64,000 nt of DNA from Yoonia litorea. Lineage in GTDB: Bacteria > Pseudomonadota > Alphaproteobacteria > Rhodobacterales > Rhodobacteraceae. Below, piece after piece: positions 36,310-45,432 of this stretch (its first letter is position 1; the number at the start of each line of letters is the position of its first letter). Below the pieces are notes generated by a model. It made no database searches and had not been told where the DNA came from. It saw only the letters and a program-made list of their open reading frames with translations. A program made the position numbers and the translations under genes. The stretch is from contig NZ_FOZM01000001.1 in NCBI RefSeq assembly GCF_900114675.1, positions 744,001-808,000 on the forward strand, given 5' to 3'.

Positions 36310-37499
36310 GTGACACGCGCTTTCCGCTGGTAGGCGGGTTCATCCCAAAGACGCTTTTGCATGACCTCGGCAATGATCGCGACGGCGGCATCGACGTCGC
36401 CTTCATCAATGAACAGAGGCGTAAACCCGAAGCGCATGATGTCGGGGGCGCGGAAATCTCCGACAACTCCCCGCGCGATGCAGGCCTGCATGGCCGCATA
36501 ACCTTGGGCAAACCGGAACGACACCTGACTGCCGCGCTGTTCCGGATCGCGGGGGCTGGCAAGTTCCAGGTCCGGGCAGGCCGCTTCGACCCCGACGATG
36601 AACTGCTCGGTCAATGCGATGCTTTGCTGACGCAACGCCGACATATCAACTTCGTCCCAAATCGTCAGCGCCGCATCCAAAGCCGCCAGTTGCAACACGG
36701 GCGGTGTGCCAACGCGCATCCGTTCGATCCCCGCTCCGGGACGGTAATCGAGATCGAATGCAAATGGCGCCTCATGCCCAAGCCAGCCTGAAAGCGCAGG
36801 GCGCACCGTAGCGGCGTGGCGCGGAGAGACATAGATGAAGGCAGGGGCACCGGGACCGGCGTTGAGATACTTGTAGGTGCAGCCGACGGCAAAATCGGCG
36901 TCGCAGCCTGCCAGATCAACCTCCAGCGCTCCGGCGGAGTGTGCCAGATCCCACATCGCGATTGCGCCAGCCGAATGGGCGCGTTGCGTCAGATCGGCCA
37001 TGTCATGCATTCGGCCCGTGCGGTAGTCCACTTGGGTCAGCATCAGCACAGCCAAGTCATCGTCGATATGCGCAGCAACATCTTCCGGCGCAACGACGCG
37101 TAGCTCATGTCCACGGCTAAGTGACTTGATCAAGCCTTCTGCCATGTAGATGTCGGACGGGAAATTGCCGCTGTCCGTCAGGATCACCTTGCGGTCAGGC
37201 ACCAGATCAATGGCTGAGGCCAGCGCCTGATAGACCTTGATCGAGAGCGTATCACCGACCACCACATGACCCGGTGCCGCACCGATCAGCCGCCCGATCC
37301 GGTCACCCATGGTAGAGGGCTGCGCCATCCACTCGGCCCGGTTCCAACCGGTGATGACCATCTCACCCCATTCATCGGTGACAGTACGGGCAATCCGTGC
37401 GGCAGCCGTTTTCGGCAAGGGGCCAAGCGAATTGCCATCGAGGTAAATCATGCCCTCCGGCAAATGGAACATGTCTTTGGTTTTGCTGAAATCCGTCAT
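36306..37499 (-). CDS. kynU: Kynureninase
   Basis: This 397-residue PLP enzyme cleaves kynurenine to anthranilate and alanine. The PLP lysine is in VGCTYKYLNAGPG (Lys210), preceded by the Asp of MWDLAHSAGA. The N-terminal FHLPEGMIYLDGNSLG is typical. The ATG at 37499 overlaps the stop of the SDR gene upstream. Other kynurenine-pathway genes (dioxygenase, formamidase) are not in the window. The conserved pairing with an SDR does not by itself define the pathway. Confidence 0.93.
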   Translation of the reverse strand: MTDFSKTKDMFHLPEGMIYLDGNSLGPLPKTAAARIARTVTDEWGEMVITGWNRAEWMAQPSTMGDRIGRLIGAAPGHVVVGDTLSIKVYQALASAIDLVPDRKVILTDSGNFPSDIYMAEGLIKSLSRGHELRVVAPEDVAAHIDDDLAVLMLTQVDYRTGRMHDMADLTQRAHSAGAIAMWDLAHSAGALEVDLAGCDADFAVGCTYKYLNAGPGAPAFIYVSPRHAATVRPALSGWLGHEAPFAFDLDYRPGAGIERMRVGTPPVLQLAALDAALTIWDEVDMSALRQQSIALTEQFIVGVEAACPDLELASPRDPEQRGSQVSFRFAQGYAAMQACIARGVVGDFRAPDIMRFGFTPLFIDEGDVDAAVAIIAEVMQKRLWDEPAYQRKARVT

Positions 37500-38257
37500 C
37501 AAACCTGACCGCCTGAAATCTGTATCGTTTGCCCGTTGATGCTTCTTGCACCGTCAGAGCAGAGCCACATCGCCGCTGACGTGGTTTCATCGACCTCCAG
37601 CAGTTTGCGGTGGCGATTGCCCTTGGCGATGATCTCTACTGCGCCCGCCTCATCCACACCAAAGCGGCGCATCAGACCTGGCAGCTGGTTCTGGACAATG
37701 GCCGTATCGACGTACCCGGGGCAAAGGGCGTTGAAGGTGATGGGGCGGCGCATGTATTCCTCTGATAGGCCGCGGATCAGACCAATCACACCGTGTTTGG
37801 TCACAGTATAGGGAATGGCGTTTTTCAGGCCGCGCACGCCTGCAATCGAACTGACGACGATCATGCGGGCGGGTGTGTCATGTTCAAGCGTGGCAAGGGC
37901 CGACTGAAATGTCAGAAACACACCATCGAGGTTGATGCGCATGGTGCGATGCCAGTCGGCAAGCGTGGTGGTTTCGAAGGGGCCGCCCTCTGCGATTCCG
38001 GCGTTCGCGACACAAATCTGGACCGGCCCGCGCCCTGCCGCCGCGGCGGCAATCCCGTCTCTGACCGAAGTTTCATCAGCGACGTCCATGACCTGAGCAT
38101 GGATGCGTGGATGGCCTGCTGCGACCTCATCGAGCTTGTCAGCACGTCGTCCCGTGATCGTCACCTCTGCGCCGGCCTCGGCGAGAGCAAGCGCAATCCC
38201 TTTTCCAATCCCCGTGCCGCCACCAGTGACAATGGCATGTTTGCCAGAATGTTCCAT
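37499..38257 (-). CDS. Short-chain dehydrogenase/reductase
   Basis: This 252-residue classical SDR starts at ATG 38257 after GGAGG. The cofactor motif is TGGGTGIGKG, the Asn-containing NAG motif is VANAGIAEGG, and the catalytic Ser-Tyr-Lys are in VVSSIAG and YTVTK. Basic residues after the second strand (GRRADK) favour NADP. It resembles 3-oxoacyl-ACP reductases and 3-hydroxybutyrate dehydrogenases. It is probably co-transcribed with kynU. Confidence 0.88.
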   Translation of the reverse strand: MEHSGKHAIVTGGGTGIGKGIALALAEAGAEVTITGRRADKLDEVAAGHPRIHAQVMDVADETSVRDGIAAAAAGRGPVQICVANAGIAEGGPFETTTLADWHRTMRINLDGVFLTFQSALATLEHDTPARMIVVSSIAGVRGLKNAIPYTVTKHGVIGLIRGLSEEYMRRPITFNALCPGYVDTAIVQNQLPGLMRRFGVDEAGAVEIIAKGNRHRKLLEVDETTSAAMWLCSDGARSINGQTIQISGGQV

Positions 38258-38299
38258 CCATGTCCTCCCATTTGGCGGCATGCTAGCTGAGGGCGCGGC

Positions 38300-38785
38300 A
38301 TGGACAAGGCCAAAGCGGAGGTTACACTGCGGCAGATGAAATGGATTGATCTCCCTCCTGTCTGGCTTGCCGCGTCACTTTTGATCACGTGGTGGATCGG
38401 CCGCCTGCAACCGCTGTCATGGCGTGTGGGTCATCCCGCGCTTGATCTTCTGGGGGGCCTACTCGTTGGGGGCGGTCTTGTGCTGATCCTTCTTGCCGCC
38501 TACGAAATGCGCAGGCGGCGCACGACGATCATCCCCCATCGGGAACCTGATGCGCTTGTCACAACTGGCATTTTCAAACGCAGCCGCAATCCGATCTACC
38601 TTGGCGATACCCTGATCCTCGCTGGGCTGGCATTGCGGTGGGAGGCACCCGTGGCACTGTTGCTGGTTCCGCTTTTTATGTTCACCATCCAAGAGCGTTT
38701 CATCATTCCCGAAGAAGGCCGCCTGCGCCGCAAGTTTCGCGCTGATTTTGCCCGCTATTGCCAGAAAACGCGCCGTTGGGTGTGA
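38300..38785 (+). CDS. Isoprenylcysteine carboxyl methyltransferase-family protein
   Basis: This is a 161-residue membrane protein with three or four helices. The C-terminal half carries the ICMT/PEMT motif RSRNPIYLGDTLILAGLAL and a Glu/Arg-rich end (ERFIIPEEGRLRRKF). Bacterial members are small S-adenosylmethionine-dependent methyltransferases with mostly unknown substrates. The start could be ATG 38300 or ATG 38336. A short stem GCCGC / GCGGC follows at 38789-38804 without a T-run. Confidence 0.82.
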   Translation: MDKAKAEVTLRQMKWIDLPPVWLAASLLITWWIGRLQPLSWRVGHPALDLLGGLLVGGGLVLILLAAYEMRRRRTTIIPHREPDALVTTGIFKRSRNPIYLGDTLILAGLALRWEAPVALLLVPLFMFTIQERFIIPEEGRLRRKFRADFARYCQKTRRWV

Positions 38786-38814
38786 AACGCCGCGTCAAAG
38801 CGGCACTGTTAGCG

Positions 38815-38833
38815 TATGACATTATATGTCATA
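38815..38833 (+). promoter_or_regulatory. Perfect 19-base palindrome upstream of pntA
   Basis: TATGACAT-TAT-ATGTCATA is fully symmetrical. It lies 12 bases ahead of the candidate -35 of the pntA promoter, a typical activator position. I cannot assign it to a known regulator family. Confidence 0.7.
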
Positions 38834-38845
38834 GCAGCCATTCAC

Positions 38846-38874
38846 TTGTGAAATAATCTGTCGCGGGATAATGC
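38846..38874 (+). promoter_or_regulatory. Candidate sigma-70 promoter of pntAB
   Basis: TTGTGA (38846-38851) and TAATGC (38869-38874) are spaced by 17 bases. The predicted start is about 30 bases before the pntA start codon. Both hexamers match the consensus at four of six positions. Confidence 0.5.
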
Positions 38875-38909
38875 ATCCTGACTGCAAGAAATGAGATGGG
38901 GGACGCTCC

Positions 38910-40490
38910 GTGAAAATCGGCACACCAAAAGAGATCATCGAGGGTGAAGATCGCGTCGCAATGACGCCAGCTTCAGCCAAAGATTTGCAAAAACTTGGCT
39001 ATGATTGCGTTATTGAAACCGGCGCGGGACTTGCCGCAGGTTTTTCTGACGAGGCGTATCAGGAGGCTGGCGTCGAAGTCGTCAAGACTGCTGCAGCACT
39101 CTACAAGGCTGCTGATATCGTTGCCAAAGTGCGTCCACCAGAGGATGTCGAGATCAAGCGCCTGCGCGAAGGTCAAACGCTGATCTCCTTCTTCTATCCG
39201 GCACAGAACAAAGAGCTGATGGAAGCGGCCAACGCCAAGGGCGCAACCGTCATTGCAATGGACATGGTGCCACGAATTTCGCGCGCGCAAAAGATGGATG
39301 CGCTGTCGTCCATGGCCAATATCGCGGGCTACCGCGCTGTGATCGAGGCCGGCAACAACTTTGGCCGGTTCTTTACCGGTCAGGTCACAGCCGCTGGCAA
39401 GGTGCCACCTGCAAAGGTGCTCGTGGTCGGCGCCGGTGTGGCCGGATTGGCAGCAATCGGCACGGCGACGTCACTGGGTGCCATCACTTATGCTTTCGAC
39501 GTGCGCCCCGAAGTGGCCGAGCAGGTTGAATCGATGGGTGCCGAGTTTGTTTTCCTCGATTTTGAGGAAGAACAGCAGGACGGCTCTGCGACAGGTGGAT
39601 ATGCATCCGTTTCATCACCGGAATTCGCCGCGGCACAGCTTGCCAAATTCCGCGAAATCGCTCCGGATATGGACATCGTCATCACAACGGCGCTGATCCC
39701 TGGCCGCGACGCGCCAGAGCTTTGGACCAAGGACATGGTCGAAAGCATGAAGCCCGGTTCGGTCATCGTTGACCTTGCCGCTGAACGCGGCGGCAACTGC
39801 AAGCTGACCGTCAAGGACGAAAAGATTGTCACCGACAACGGCGTGACAATCGTGGGCTACACCGACTTCCCAAGCCGCATGGCCGCGCAGTCTTCGACGC
39901 TCTACGCCACAAACATCCGTCACATGATGACCGACCTGACACCTGAAAAGGATGGTCAGCCAAATCACAACATGGACGATGACGTCATCCGTGGTGCAAC
40001 CGCGACACACAAGGGTGAAATCACCTTCCCGCCGCCGCCGCCGAAAGTGGCTGCGATTGCAGCGGCACCCAAGAAGGAAAAGCCGAAAGAGCTGACCGCA
40101 GAAGAAAAGCGGGCACAGGAAGTTGCACAATTCAAACAGCAGACGCGCAATCAGGTCGGGCTGTTGGCGATTGGTGCGGCGCTGATCCTCGGCATCGGCC
40201 TGATCCCCGGAATGCCTGCCAGCTTCATGCAGCACTTCATCGTTTTCGTTCTGTCTGTCTTCATCGGCTTCCAGGTCATCTGGAACGTGGCACACTCGCT
40301 GCACACACCGCTGATGGCGGTGACGAACGCGATTTCCTCGATCATCATCCTCGGGGCGCTGATCCAAGTGGGGTCAACAAGCATGTTGATCACGCTCTTG
40401 GCCGCACTCGGTATTTTCATGGCTGCCGTCAATATCTTCGGCGGTTTCCTCGTGACACGGCGCATGCTCGCCATGTTCCAGAAGTCTTAA
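38910..40490 (+). CDS. pntA: NAD(P) transhydrogenase, alpha subunit
   Basis: This 526-residue PntA starts [20 protein letters not shown], the NAD(H)-binding domain I. It has the nucleotide fold motif [22 protein letters not shown] and the RxxD-type region VRPPEDVEI. The last 140 or so residues hold a linker rich in Pro, Lys and Glu and about four membrane helices. The start is GTG 38910. With PntB it uses the proton gradient to make NADPH from NADH. The single-chain alpha subunit (not split into PntA1/A2) resembles that of E. coli. A 13-base gap separates it from pntB. Confidence 0.95.
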   Translation: MKIGTPKEIIEGEDRVAMTPASAKDLQKLGYDCVIETGAGLAAGFSDEAYQEAGVEVVKTAAALYKAADIVAKVRPPEDVEIKRLREGQTLISFFYPAQNKELMEAANAKGATVIAMDMVPRISRAQKMDALSSMANIAGYRAVIEAGNNFGRFFTGQVTAAGKVPPAKVLVVGAGVAGLAAIGTATSLGAITYAFDVRPEVAEQVESMGAEFVFLDFEEEQQDGSATGGYASVSSPEFAAAQLAKFREIAPDMDIVITTALIPGRDAPELWTKDMVESMKPGSVIVDLAAERGGNCKLTVKDEKIVTDNGVTIVGYTDFPSRMAAQSSTLYATNIRHMMTDLTPEKDGQPNHNMDDDVIRGATATHKGEITFPPPPPKVAAIAAAPKKEKPKELTAEEKRAQEVAQFKQQTRNQVGLLAIGAALILGIGLIPGMPASFMQHFIVFVLSVFIGFQVIWNVAHSLHTPLMAVTNAISSIIILGALIQVGSTSMLITLLAALGIFMAAVNIFGGFLVTRRMLAMFQKS

Positions 40491-40503
40491 AGGAGCAGGG
40501 CAA

Positions 40504-42021
40504 ATGGAAAACGCATTTACTACAGCGGCTTATGTCGTCGCAGGTGTTCTCTTCATCCTGTCGCTCGGCGGTCTGTCCGGACAGGAAAGCGCCAAGCGGG
40601 CCGTCTGGTACGGCATCGTCGGTATGGGCATCGCTGTCTTTGCGACCCTGATCGGTCCGGGAGCAGGGCTCTGGTTGTTCTCGCTTCTGCTGATCGCAGG
40701 TGGCGGCTATGTGGGCTACCAACTGGCCACAAAGGTCGAAATGACCCAAATGCCGGAACTGGTTGCGATCATGCACTCGCTTGTCGGTTTGGCGGCGGTG
40801 TTCGTCGGCTTCAACGCGGACCTGATGATCAACTACATCTCGGACATCTACGCTGCCAACGGGCAGGTTCTGGGCGCAGTCGGACCAGATGGCTACACCG
40901 CCATCGGTTTGCCGAAGGACGTCTACGAAGGCCTCAGCAGCTTTGGCCAGTTGATTGCCAAGAAGTCCTCGGTTGAAATCGGTATTCTGCGGGTCGAACT
41001 GGTCTTGGGTATCTGGATCGGTGCAGTCACCTTTACCGGCTCGGTCATTGCCTATGCCAAGCTGGCTGGCAATTCCTCGAAGCTGCCATTCCAGGTTGAT
41101 ACAAGTGCCAAGAAACTGCCTGGCGGTCACCTGCTAAATGCCGGTGCGGCTATTCTGTCGGTTGTTCTGTTGGTCATGTATCTGTCCGGCAGCGGGTCTT
41201 GGGCCTTGGTGCTGCTGACATTGGCGGGCCTCTTTATCGGCTACCACCTGATCATGGGCATCGGTGGCGCGGACATGCCGGTCGTTGTGTCGATGCTCAA
41301 CAGCTACTCAGGCTGGGCCGCAGCGGCGATTGGTTTCTCGCTGGGCAACGACCTTCTGATCGTTGTTGGTGCGCTTGTCGGCTCGTCAGGTGCGATCCTT
41401 TCCTACATCATGTGTAAGGCGATGAACCGGTCGTTTGTCAGCGTGATCCTTGGCGGCTTTGGCGGTCCTGCGGGTGAGCAGATGGCCGTTGAAGGCGAAC
41501 AGGTGGCAATCGACGCTGACGGCGTCGCAACCGCGCTGAACGAAGCTGACAGCATCATCATCATTCCGGGCTACGGTATGGCGGTTGCACAGGCACAGAA
41601 CGCGGTCAGCGAGTTGGTCAAGAAGCTGCGCGCCAAAGGCAAGAATGTGCGCTTCGCAATCCACCCTGTCGCGGGACGCTTGCCGGGCCACATGAACGTT
41701 CTGCTGGCAGAGGCCAAAGTGCCCTATGACATCGTGATGGAGATGGACGAAATCAATGACGATTTCCCTGATACAGATGTGGCAATCGTCATCGGCTCCA
41801 ACGACATCGTGAATCCTGCAGCTCAGGATGACCCGAACAGCCCGATTGCAGGGATGCCGGTTCTGGAGTGCTGGAAAGCCAAGCAGGTCTTTGTCTCCAA
41901 GCGCGGTCAGGGTACCGGATACTCGGGCATCGAGAACCCGCTGTTCTTCAAGGACAACACCCGGATGTTCTACGGCGACGCCAAGGCATCGCTTGATGCC
42001 TTGCTGCCAAAGATCGACTAA
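40504..42021 (+). CDS. pntB: NAD(P) transhydrogenase, beta subunit
   Basis: This is a 505-residue PntB. The N-terminal half is the membrane domain II with about eight helices. The C-terminal 180 residues form the NADP(H)-binding domain III, with [34 protein letters not shown] and [12 protein letters not shown]. It is somewhat longer than E. coli PntB (462), because of an extra loop between helices near residues 108-150. AGGAGCAGGG precedes the ATG. A strong terminator ends the operon at 42049-42077. Confidence 0.95.
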   Translation: MENAFTTAAYVVAGVLFILSLGGLSGQESAKRAVWYGIVGMGIAVFATLIGPGAGLWLFSLLLIAGGGYVGYQLATKVEMTQMPELVAIMHSLVGLAAVFVGFNADLMINYISDIYAANGQVLGAVGPDGYTAIGLPKDVYEGLSSFGQLIAKKSSVEIGILRVELVLGIWIGAVTFTGSVIAYAKLAGNSSKLPFQVDTSAKKLPGGHLLNAGAAILSVVLLVMYLSGSGSWALVLLTLAGLFIGYHLIMGIGGADMPVVVSMLNSYSGWAAAAIGFSLGNDLLIVVGALVGSSGAILSYIMCKAMNRSFVSVILGGFGGPAGEQMAVEGEQVAIDADGVATALNEADSIIIIPGYGMAVAQAQNAVSELVKKLRAKGKNVRFAIHPVAGRLPGHMNVLLAEAKVPYDIVMEMDEINDDFPDTDVAIVIGSNDIVNPAAQDDPNSPIAGMPVLECWKAKQVFVSKRGQGTGYSGIENPLFFKDNTRMFYGDAKASLDALLPKID

Positions 42022-42048
42022 GCGTCAGATCCAATCTGAAATTTGAAG

Positions 42049-42077
42049 GGGCGGTGCGGTAAAGCGCCGCCCTTTTT
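42049..42077 (+). terminator. Intrinsic terminator of pntAB
   Basis: Nine-base arms GGGCGGTGC (42049-42057) and GCGCCGCCC (42064-42072) pair fully with one G-T, around the loop GGTAAA, and are followed by TTTTT. It lies 28 bases after the pntB stop. Confidence 0.93.
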
Positions 42078-42136
42078 GCTGTGGCATTTGCAGCCGCAGA
42101 GAAACCAACTATATTTGTCGGGAATAGGAGTGAGTC

Positions 42137-42502
42137 GTGTCTAATCCCGCTATCAGCTATCTGCCCGCCGAAACCGAGATCGCACCTGTAAAGCGTCCGA
42201 TGCCGGAAGGTATGCGCGCGACTGGACGCAAGTTGCGGCTGTCCGGGGTCACATCCGGTGACCCGATGGGAGAGCTTCTGGCGGCATTGCCAGATGCGCT
42301 CGGCCGCCGGATGCGGTTCTTTGAACCCACTGCAGAAGAGCAGAGCTTCGATGAACTCTGGCTTGCAAATGCGCTTGATGCGGTCCGTGCAGGTGACGAA
42401 CCGCGTTACCGGTTTGCGATGCTCAGCCGCATGTCCAAAGCGCGTGCCGCAAGTTTACACTTTTTGATGTGTAGGGCGGCTTACAGTCTGGACATAGTTT
42501 AG
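42137..42502 (+). CDS. Small protein of unknown function upstream of dps
   Basis: I do not recognise this 121-residue protein. It starts at GTG 42137 after AGGAG. It has no signal peptide or membrane helix. The N-terminus is Pro-rich, with a basic central segment (RATGRKLRLSG), an acidic middle (EPTAEEQSFDELWL) and a helical C-terminus with one Cys (SLHFLMCRAAYSLDIV). Codon use is like its neighbours. Its stop codon lies inside the palindrome that controls dps, so the two genes are tightly packed and may be read together. Confidence 0.65.
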   Translation: MSNPAISYLPAETEIAPVKRPMPEGMRATGRKLRLSGVTSGDPMGELLAALPDALGRRMRFFEPTAEEQSFDELWLANALDAVRAGDEPRYRFAMLSRMSKARAASLHFLMCRAAYSLDIV

Positions 42503-42516
42503 AATAAGTCTAAACT
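42496..42516 (+). promoter_or_regulatory. Irr-like (ICE) operator upstream of dps
   Basis: Arms AGTTTAGA (42496-42503) and TCTAAACT (42509-42516) are perfect inverted repeats separated by five bases. The inner 17 bases match the iron-control element TTTAGAA-N3-TTCTAAA bound by Irr at all but one arm position. It lies 40 bases before the dps ATG and overlaps the end of the preceding gene. Irr or a related Fur-family regulator probably ties Dps synthesis to iron status. Confidence 0.72.
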
Positions 42517-42556
42517 TTCGTCCATTACTCCGATGACGTTACAAGGACTGGACGAT

Positions 42557-43027
42557 ATGACCCAAACTGCCTCAGACCTGAGCCCCTCCGCACAAGCTGC
42601 GATTGCAGACGCGCTGAACCAGTGTGTCGCTGAAACAGCGGTGACAACGATGTTGGCCCAGAATTTCCATTGGAATGTAAAAGGGATGGCGTTTGGTCCG
42701 CTGCATGACCTTTTCCAGAAGATCTATGAGGATCACTTTGTTGCTCAAGATGATCTGGCAGAGCGGGTGCGCGCACTTGATGCCCACGCCGAAGGTATGC
42801 TTGCCGGGATGCTGAAGCGTTCAAAGATCGGTGAGCACGATGGCCACGCATCGGATCAGGAAATGATCAAGATGATGCAGGAAGCCCAGGAAACGCTGGC
42901 TGCGACTTTGGCCGCTGCAGGTGAACTGGCCGCCGAGCACGGCGATACCTTGACCGAGGATCTTTGCATCGCGCGCGGACAGACCCACGAGAAATTCGCG
43001 TGGTTCCTGCGGTCTCACCTGGCCTAG
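42557..43027 (+). CDS. dps: Dps, DNA-protecting ferritin-like protein
   Basis: This 156-residue Dps has the ferroxidase signature NFHWNVKGMAFGPLHDLFQKIYEDH, with His38 and acidic residues near 65-69. The helical bundle continues through the C-terminal ARGQTHEKFAWFLRSHLA. Dps oxidises Fe2+ with peroxide, stores it and protects DNA. ATG 42557 gives the usual length; an upstream in-frame ATG 42533 lies between the operator and the ribosome-binding site (AAGGA). A terminator for this gene lies inside the convergent DUF1289 gene. Confidence 0.95.
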   Translation: MTQTASDLSPSAQAAIADALNQCVAETAVTTMLAQNFHWNVKGMAFGPLHDLFQKIYEDHFVAQDDLAERVRALDAHAEGMLAGMLKRSKIGEHDGHASDQEMIKMMQEAQETLAATLAAAGELAAEHGDTLTEDLCIARGQTHEKFAWFLRSHLA

Positions 43028-43028
43028 C

Positions 43029-43280
43029 TTAAGCTGCGATATCCTTAGGAAGAGATGCGCCTTTTTTGGCGCATTTCTTTTTATAGGCTTTGCGCCAATG
43101 CTCATACTTCCCCATCGCATCCTGCTGGGTCATGAGCATCTCCACAAAGGCCTCTTTGTGGGTCGATTTTTTCAATGATTTGAAAAGTGACTTCTGCGCC
43201 TTGGTCATACCGCAGCCAATACAATGACCTTTGCGCTTGTACTTGCATACATCGATACAAGGTGAGGGCGTCTTGCTCAT
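43029..43280 (-). CDS. DUF1289 cysteine-motif small protein
   Basis: This is an 83-residue basic protein with the DUF1289 motif PCIDVCKYKRKGHCIGCG (Cys8, 12, 20 and 23), a likely metal or Fe-S site. The remainder is Lys-rich and helical. Its function is unknown. Its stop lies one base beyond the dps stop on the opposite strand. The codons for KKCAKKGAS form the dps terminator on the other strand. Confidence 0.87.
   Translation of the reverse strand: MSKTPSPCIDVCKYKRKGHCIGCGMTKAQKSLFKSLKKSTHKEAFVEMLMTQQDAMGKYEHWRKAYKKKCAKKGASLPKDIAA
43055..43082 (+). terminator. dps terminator inside the convergent gene
   Basis: ATGCGCC (43055-43061) and GGCGCAT (43068-43074) pair perfectly around TTTTTT and are followed by TTCTTTTT. 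It lies 27 bases after the dps stop and within the coding sequence of the DUF1289 gene. Confidence 0.85.
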
Positions 43281-43301
43281 ACTCAGTTTGATCCCGCAAA
43301 C

Positions 43302-43330
43302 AAAAAGGGTGACGTCGTCTCGCCACCCTT
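43302..43330 (-). terminator. Terminator of the peptide-transport operon
   Basis: On the minus strand AAGGGTG (43330-43324) pairs with CACCCTT (43311-43305) around a 12-base loop and is followed by TTTG. It lies about 46 bases after the last permease stop and before the DUF1289 start. Confidence 0.75.
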
Positions 43331-43376
43331 ACTTGATCGTTTTAGTCGGAATAATCAAGTGCCAGCTTGTCGCAGA

Positions 43377-44357
43377 TCACATGCCCCTGATCCGTGGGTC
43401 AAGCGCATCGCGCAGCCCGTCACCGATGTAATTCACAGCCAGCACTGTCAGCGAGATTGCAAGGCCGGGCCACAGCACGCGCTCTGGGAAAGCGACCATC
43501 CGGTCGACGCTGTCAAACAGGATCTTGCCCCAAGTCGGGAAATCGGAAGGGAAGCCCAGTCCAAGGAAGGACAGCGCGCTTTCCGTGATGATCGCGGTCG
43601 CCAGTCCCAAAGTTGCTGACACCATGATCGGAGACAGCACATTGGGCAGAACATGCCGCGTGATCATCCGGCGGGGTGGGGTGCCGATGGACCGTGCGGC
43701 CAATACGAACTCGCGTTCCTTCAGCGCCATCACGTCGCCGCGCACGATCCGCGCGGTCTGCATCCATGACGTAATCCCGATACCGGTCACGATCAGAATA
43801 AAGATCCCCGTCTCGGGGCCGAACGCCGCCCGCAGCGGATCACGGAATAGCAGCATCATCACGAGCAGCAGTGGCAGGATAGGAAGCGACAGAACCAGAT
43901 CGGTAAAGCGCATCAGACCCCAGTCCAACCGCCGGAAATAGCCCGCCAGAACACCCACGAGGGTGCCGATCAGAATAGCAAGCACCATCGCGGTCCAGCC
44001 AACGGCGAGTGAAATGCGACCTCCCTGCATCAGGTTGGCCATGATATCGCGGCCAAGGTGGTCGGTGCCCATCGGCCGCGCCCAGGACACCTTGGCATCA
44101 CCATCCCACAGCACTGTGTAGATCGGGCGAACATCCTTGTTGCGGATGTCCAGTTTGCCTGGATCAACGTCCCAGATGAGCGGCCCGAATGCGCAGAAAA
44201 GCGTGATAAAGATCAGGAAGATCAGGCCGGCCATAGCACCTTTGTGTGACCGGAACTGGTCCCAGACATCGAGCCACTGGTTGCGCGGCTTTTCGGTAAG
44301 GGCCGCTGGCTCCACCGGATCAAGGGGCGGCTGAATTTGCTGGGACACATCAGTCAT
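43377..44357 (-). CDS. Peptide ABC transporter permease (OppC/DppC type)
   Basis: This 326-residue permease starts at ATG 44357 (MTDVSQQIQPP), with AAGGA upstream. A polar N-terminus precedes the first helix (AMAGLIFLIFITLFCAFGPLIW). The ABC-permease loop AARSIGTPPRRMITRHVLPNVLSP contacts the ATPases. About six helices are visible. It overlaps the OppB-type gene by eight bases. It is the last gene of the five-gene operon. Confidence 0.92.
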   Translation of the reverse strand: MTDVSQQIQPPLDPVEPAALTEKPRNQWLDVWDQFRSHKGAMAGLIFLIFITLFCAFGPLIWDVDPGKLDIRNKDVRPIYTVLWDGDAKVSWARPMGTDHLGRDIMANLMQGGRISLAVGWTAMVLAILIGTLVGVLAGYFRRLDWGLMRFTDLVLSLPILPLLLVMMLLFRDPLRAAFGPETGIFILIVTGIGITSWMQTARIVRGDVMALKEREFVLAARSIGTPPRRMITRHVLPNVLSPIMVSATLGLATAIITESALSFLGLGFPSDFPTWGKILFDSVDRMVAFPERVLWPGLAISLTVLAVNYIGDGLRDALDPRIRGM

Positions 44358-45357
44358 AGCGGATCCTTGGATCAAGCACGCCGTAGAGGATGTCGGCGAT
44401 CAGGTTCATCAACACGATCAAAACAGCCAGAAGAAACGTGATGGTCATCACCATCGGAATGTCTGCGCCCTGCAAGGCAAGGATCAGAAGCTGCCCCAGA
44501 CCGTTCACCTTGAAAACCTGTTCGGTGATGATCGCACCGCCGAAGATCGAAGGAATGCCCAGTGCGATGACTGTGACGACTGGGATCATCGAGTTGCGCA
44601 GGACGTGACGCATCACAACAACGCTTTCGCTCATGCCTTTGGCGCGGGCCGTGCGAACGTAGTCCTGCCCGAGATTATCCAGCATCGAGGCACGCATGTA
44701 GCGGCTGACCTGCGCAGTTGTCTGCAGGGCAAGAACCATGACTGGCATGATCATCTGCTGCAGCTGGAACTTGAAGGTTTCCCAATCGACGACTTGATGT
44801 GTCGTGTCATAGATCGAGGGCAGCCAACCCAGTTGCACCGAGAAAATCACGATCACCAGCACGCCGGAGAAAAAGGGCGGCACGGAAAAGCCGATCATGC
44901 TGACAAATGTGCCGGCCTGATCAAAAACGGAGTATTGCTTGTAGGCGCTGATAATGCCGATGGGCAGGGCAATGGCGACGCCGACGACATAGGACATACC
45001 AACCACCCACAAGGTCTGTGGCAGACGCTCTGCGATCGTATCAAAGACAGGGCTGCGTGACTGGAAGCTGATGATGCGCTGCGCGCCGTCGGCAAAGTTT
45101 GTGCCAAAGATACCGTCGATCCAGTACTGCGGCTCGACGATGAAGAATTGATAGAGCCAAAGGTAGAACCGCGTGTACCAGGGCTCTCCCAGCCCCAGTG
45201 CCTCGCGCATCCGCTGTTTGACGTCATCAGGGATCGTCAGTGGCATCTGGCCCATCGGATCGCCCGGGGCCAATTCAAGCAACAGGAAGATCACCAGAGC
45301 AATAAACAAAAGCGTCGGGATCGACAGGACCAATCTACGGATCGTGTAGTTGAGCAT
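44350..45357 (-). CDS. Peptide ABC transporter permease (OppB/DppB type)
   Basis: This is a 335-residue permease starting MLNYTIRRLVLSIPTLLFIALVIFLLLELAPGDP, typical of OppB/DppB. The ATPase-contact loop is RTARAKGMSESVVVMRHVLRNSMIPVV. It forms the channel with the OppC-type protein. A large periplasmic insert near residues 85-120 (IVEPQYWIDGIFGTNFADG) lies after the first helix. A perfect 11-bp hairpin lies just upstream, between it and the binding-protein gene. Confidence 0.92.
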   Translation of the reverse strand: MLNYTIRRLVLSIPTLLFIALVIFLLLELAPGDPMGQMPLTIPDDVKQRMREALGLGEPWYTRFYLWLYQFFIVEPQYWIDGIFGTNFADGAQRIISFQSRSPVFDTIAERLPQTLWVVGMSYVVGVAIALPIGIISAYKQYSVFDQAGTFVSMIGFSVPPFFSGVLVIVIFSVQLGWLPSIYDTTHQVVDWETFKFQLQQMIMPVMVLALQTTAQVSRYMRASMLDNLGQDYVRTARAKGMSESVVVMRHVLRNSMIPVVTVIALGIPSIFGGAIITEQVFKVNGLGQLLILALQGADIPMVMTITFLLAVLIVLMNLIADILYGVLDPRIRYD

Positions 45358-45394
45358 GTAAGGCGCCTTAGGTCATGGTTCTGGAATAGGGAGG

Positions 45395-45420
45395 TGTAGG
45401 GCGGGGTGACCCGCCCTACA
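45395..45420 (-). terminator. Perfect hairpin between binding-protein and permease genes
   Basis: TGTAGGGCGGG and CCCGCCCTACA pair over 11 bp around a four-base loop. It has no long T-run, so it is more likely an mRNA-stabilising or partial-termination hairpin that raises binding-protein output over the permeases. It is the main content of the 75-base gap. Confidence 0.7.
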
Positions 45421-45432
45421 TCAGATCATTGA

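Noticed and set aside
38789-38804. GCCGC / GCGGC hairpin as a terminator of the ICMT-family gene
   Set aside because: The stem is only five base pairs and no T-run follows, so termination is not supported.
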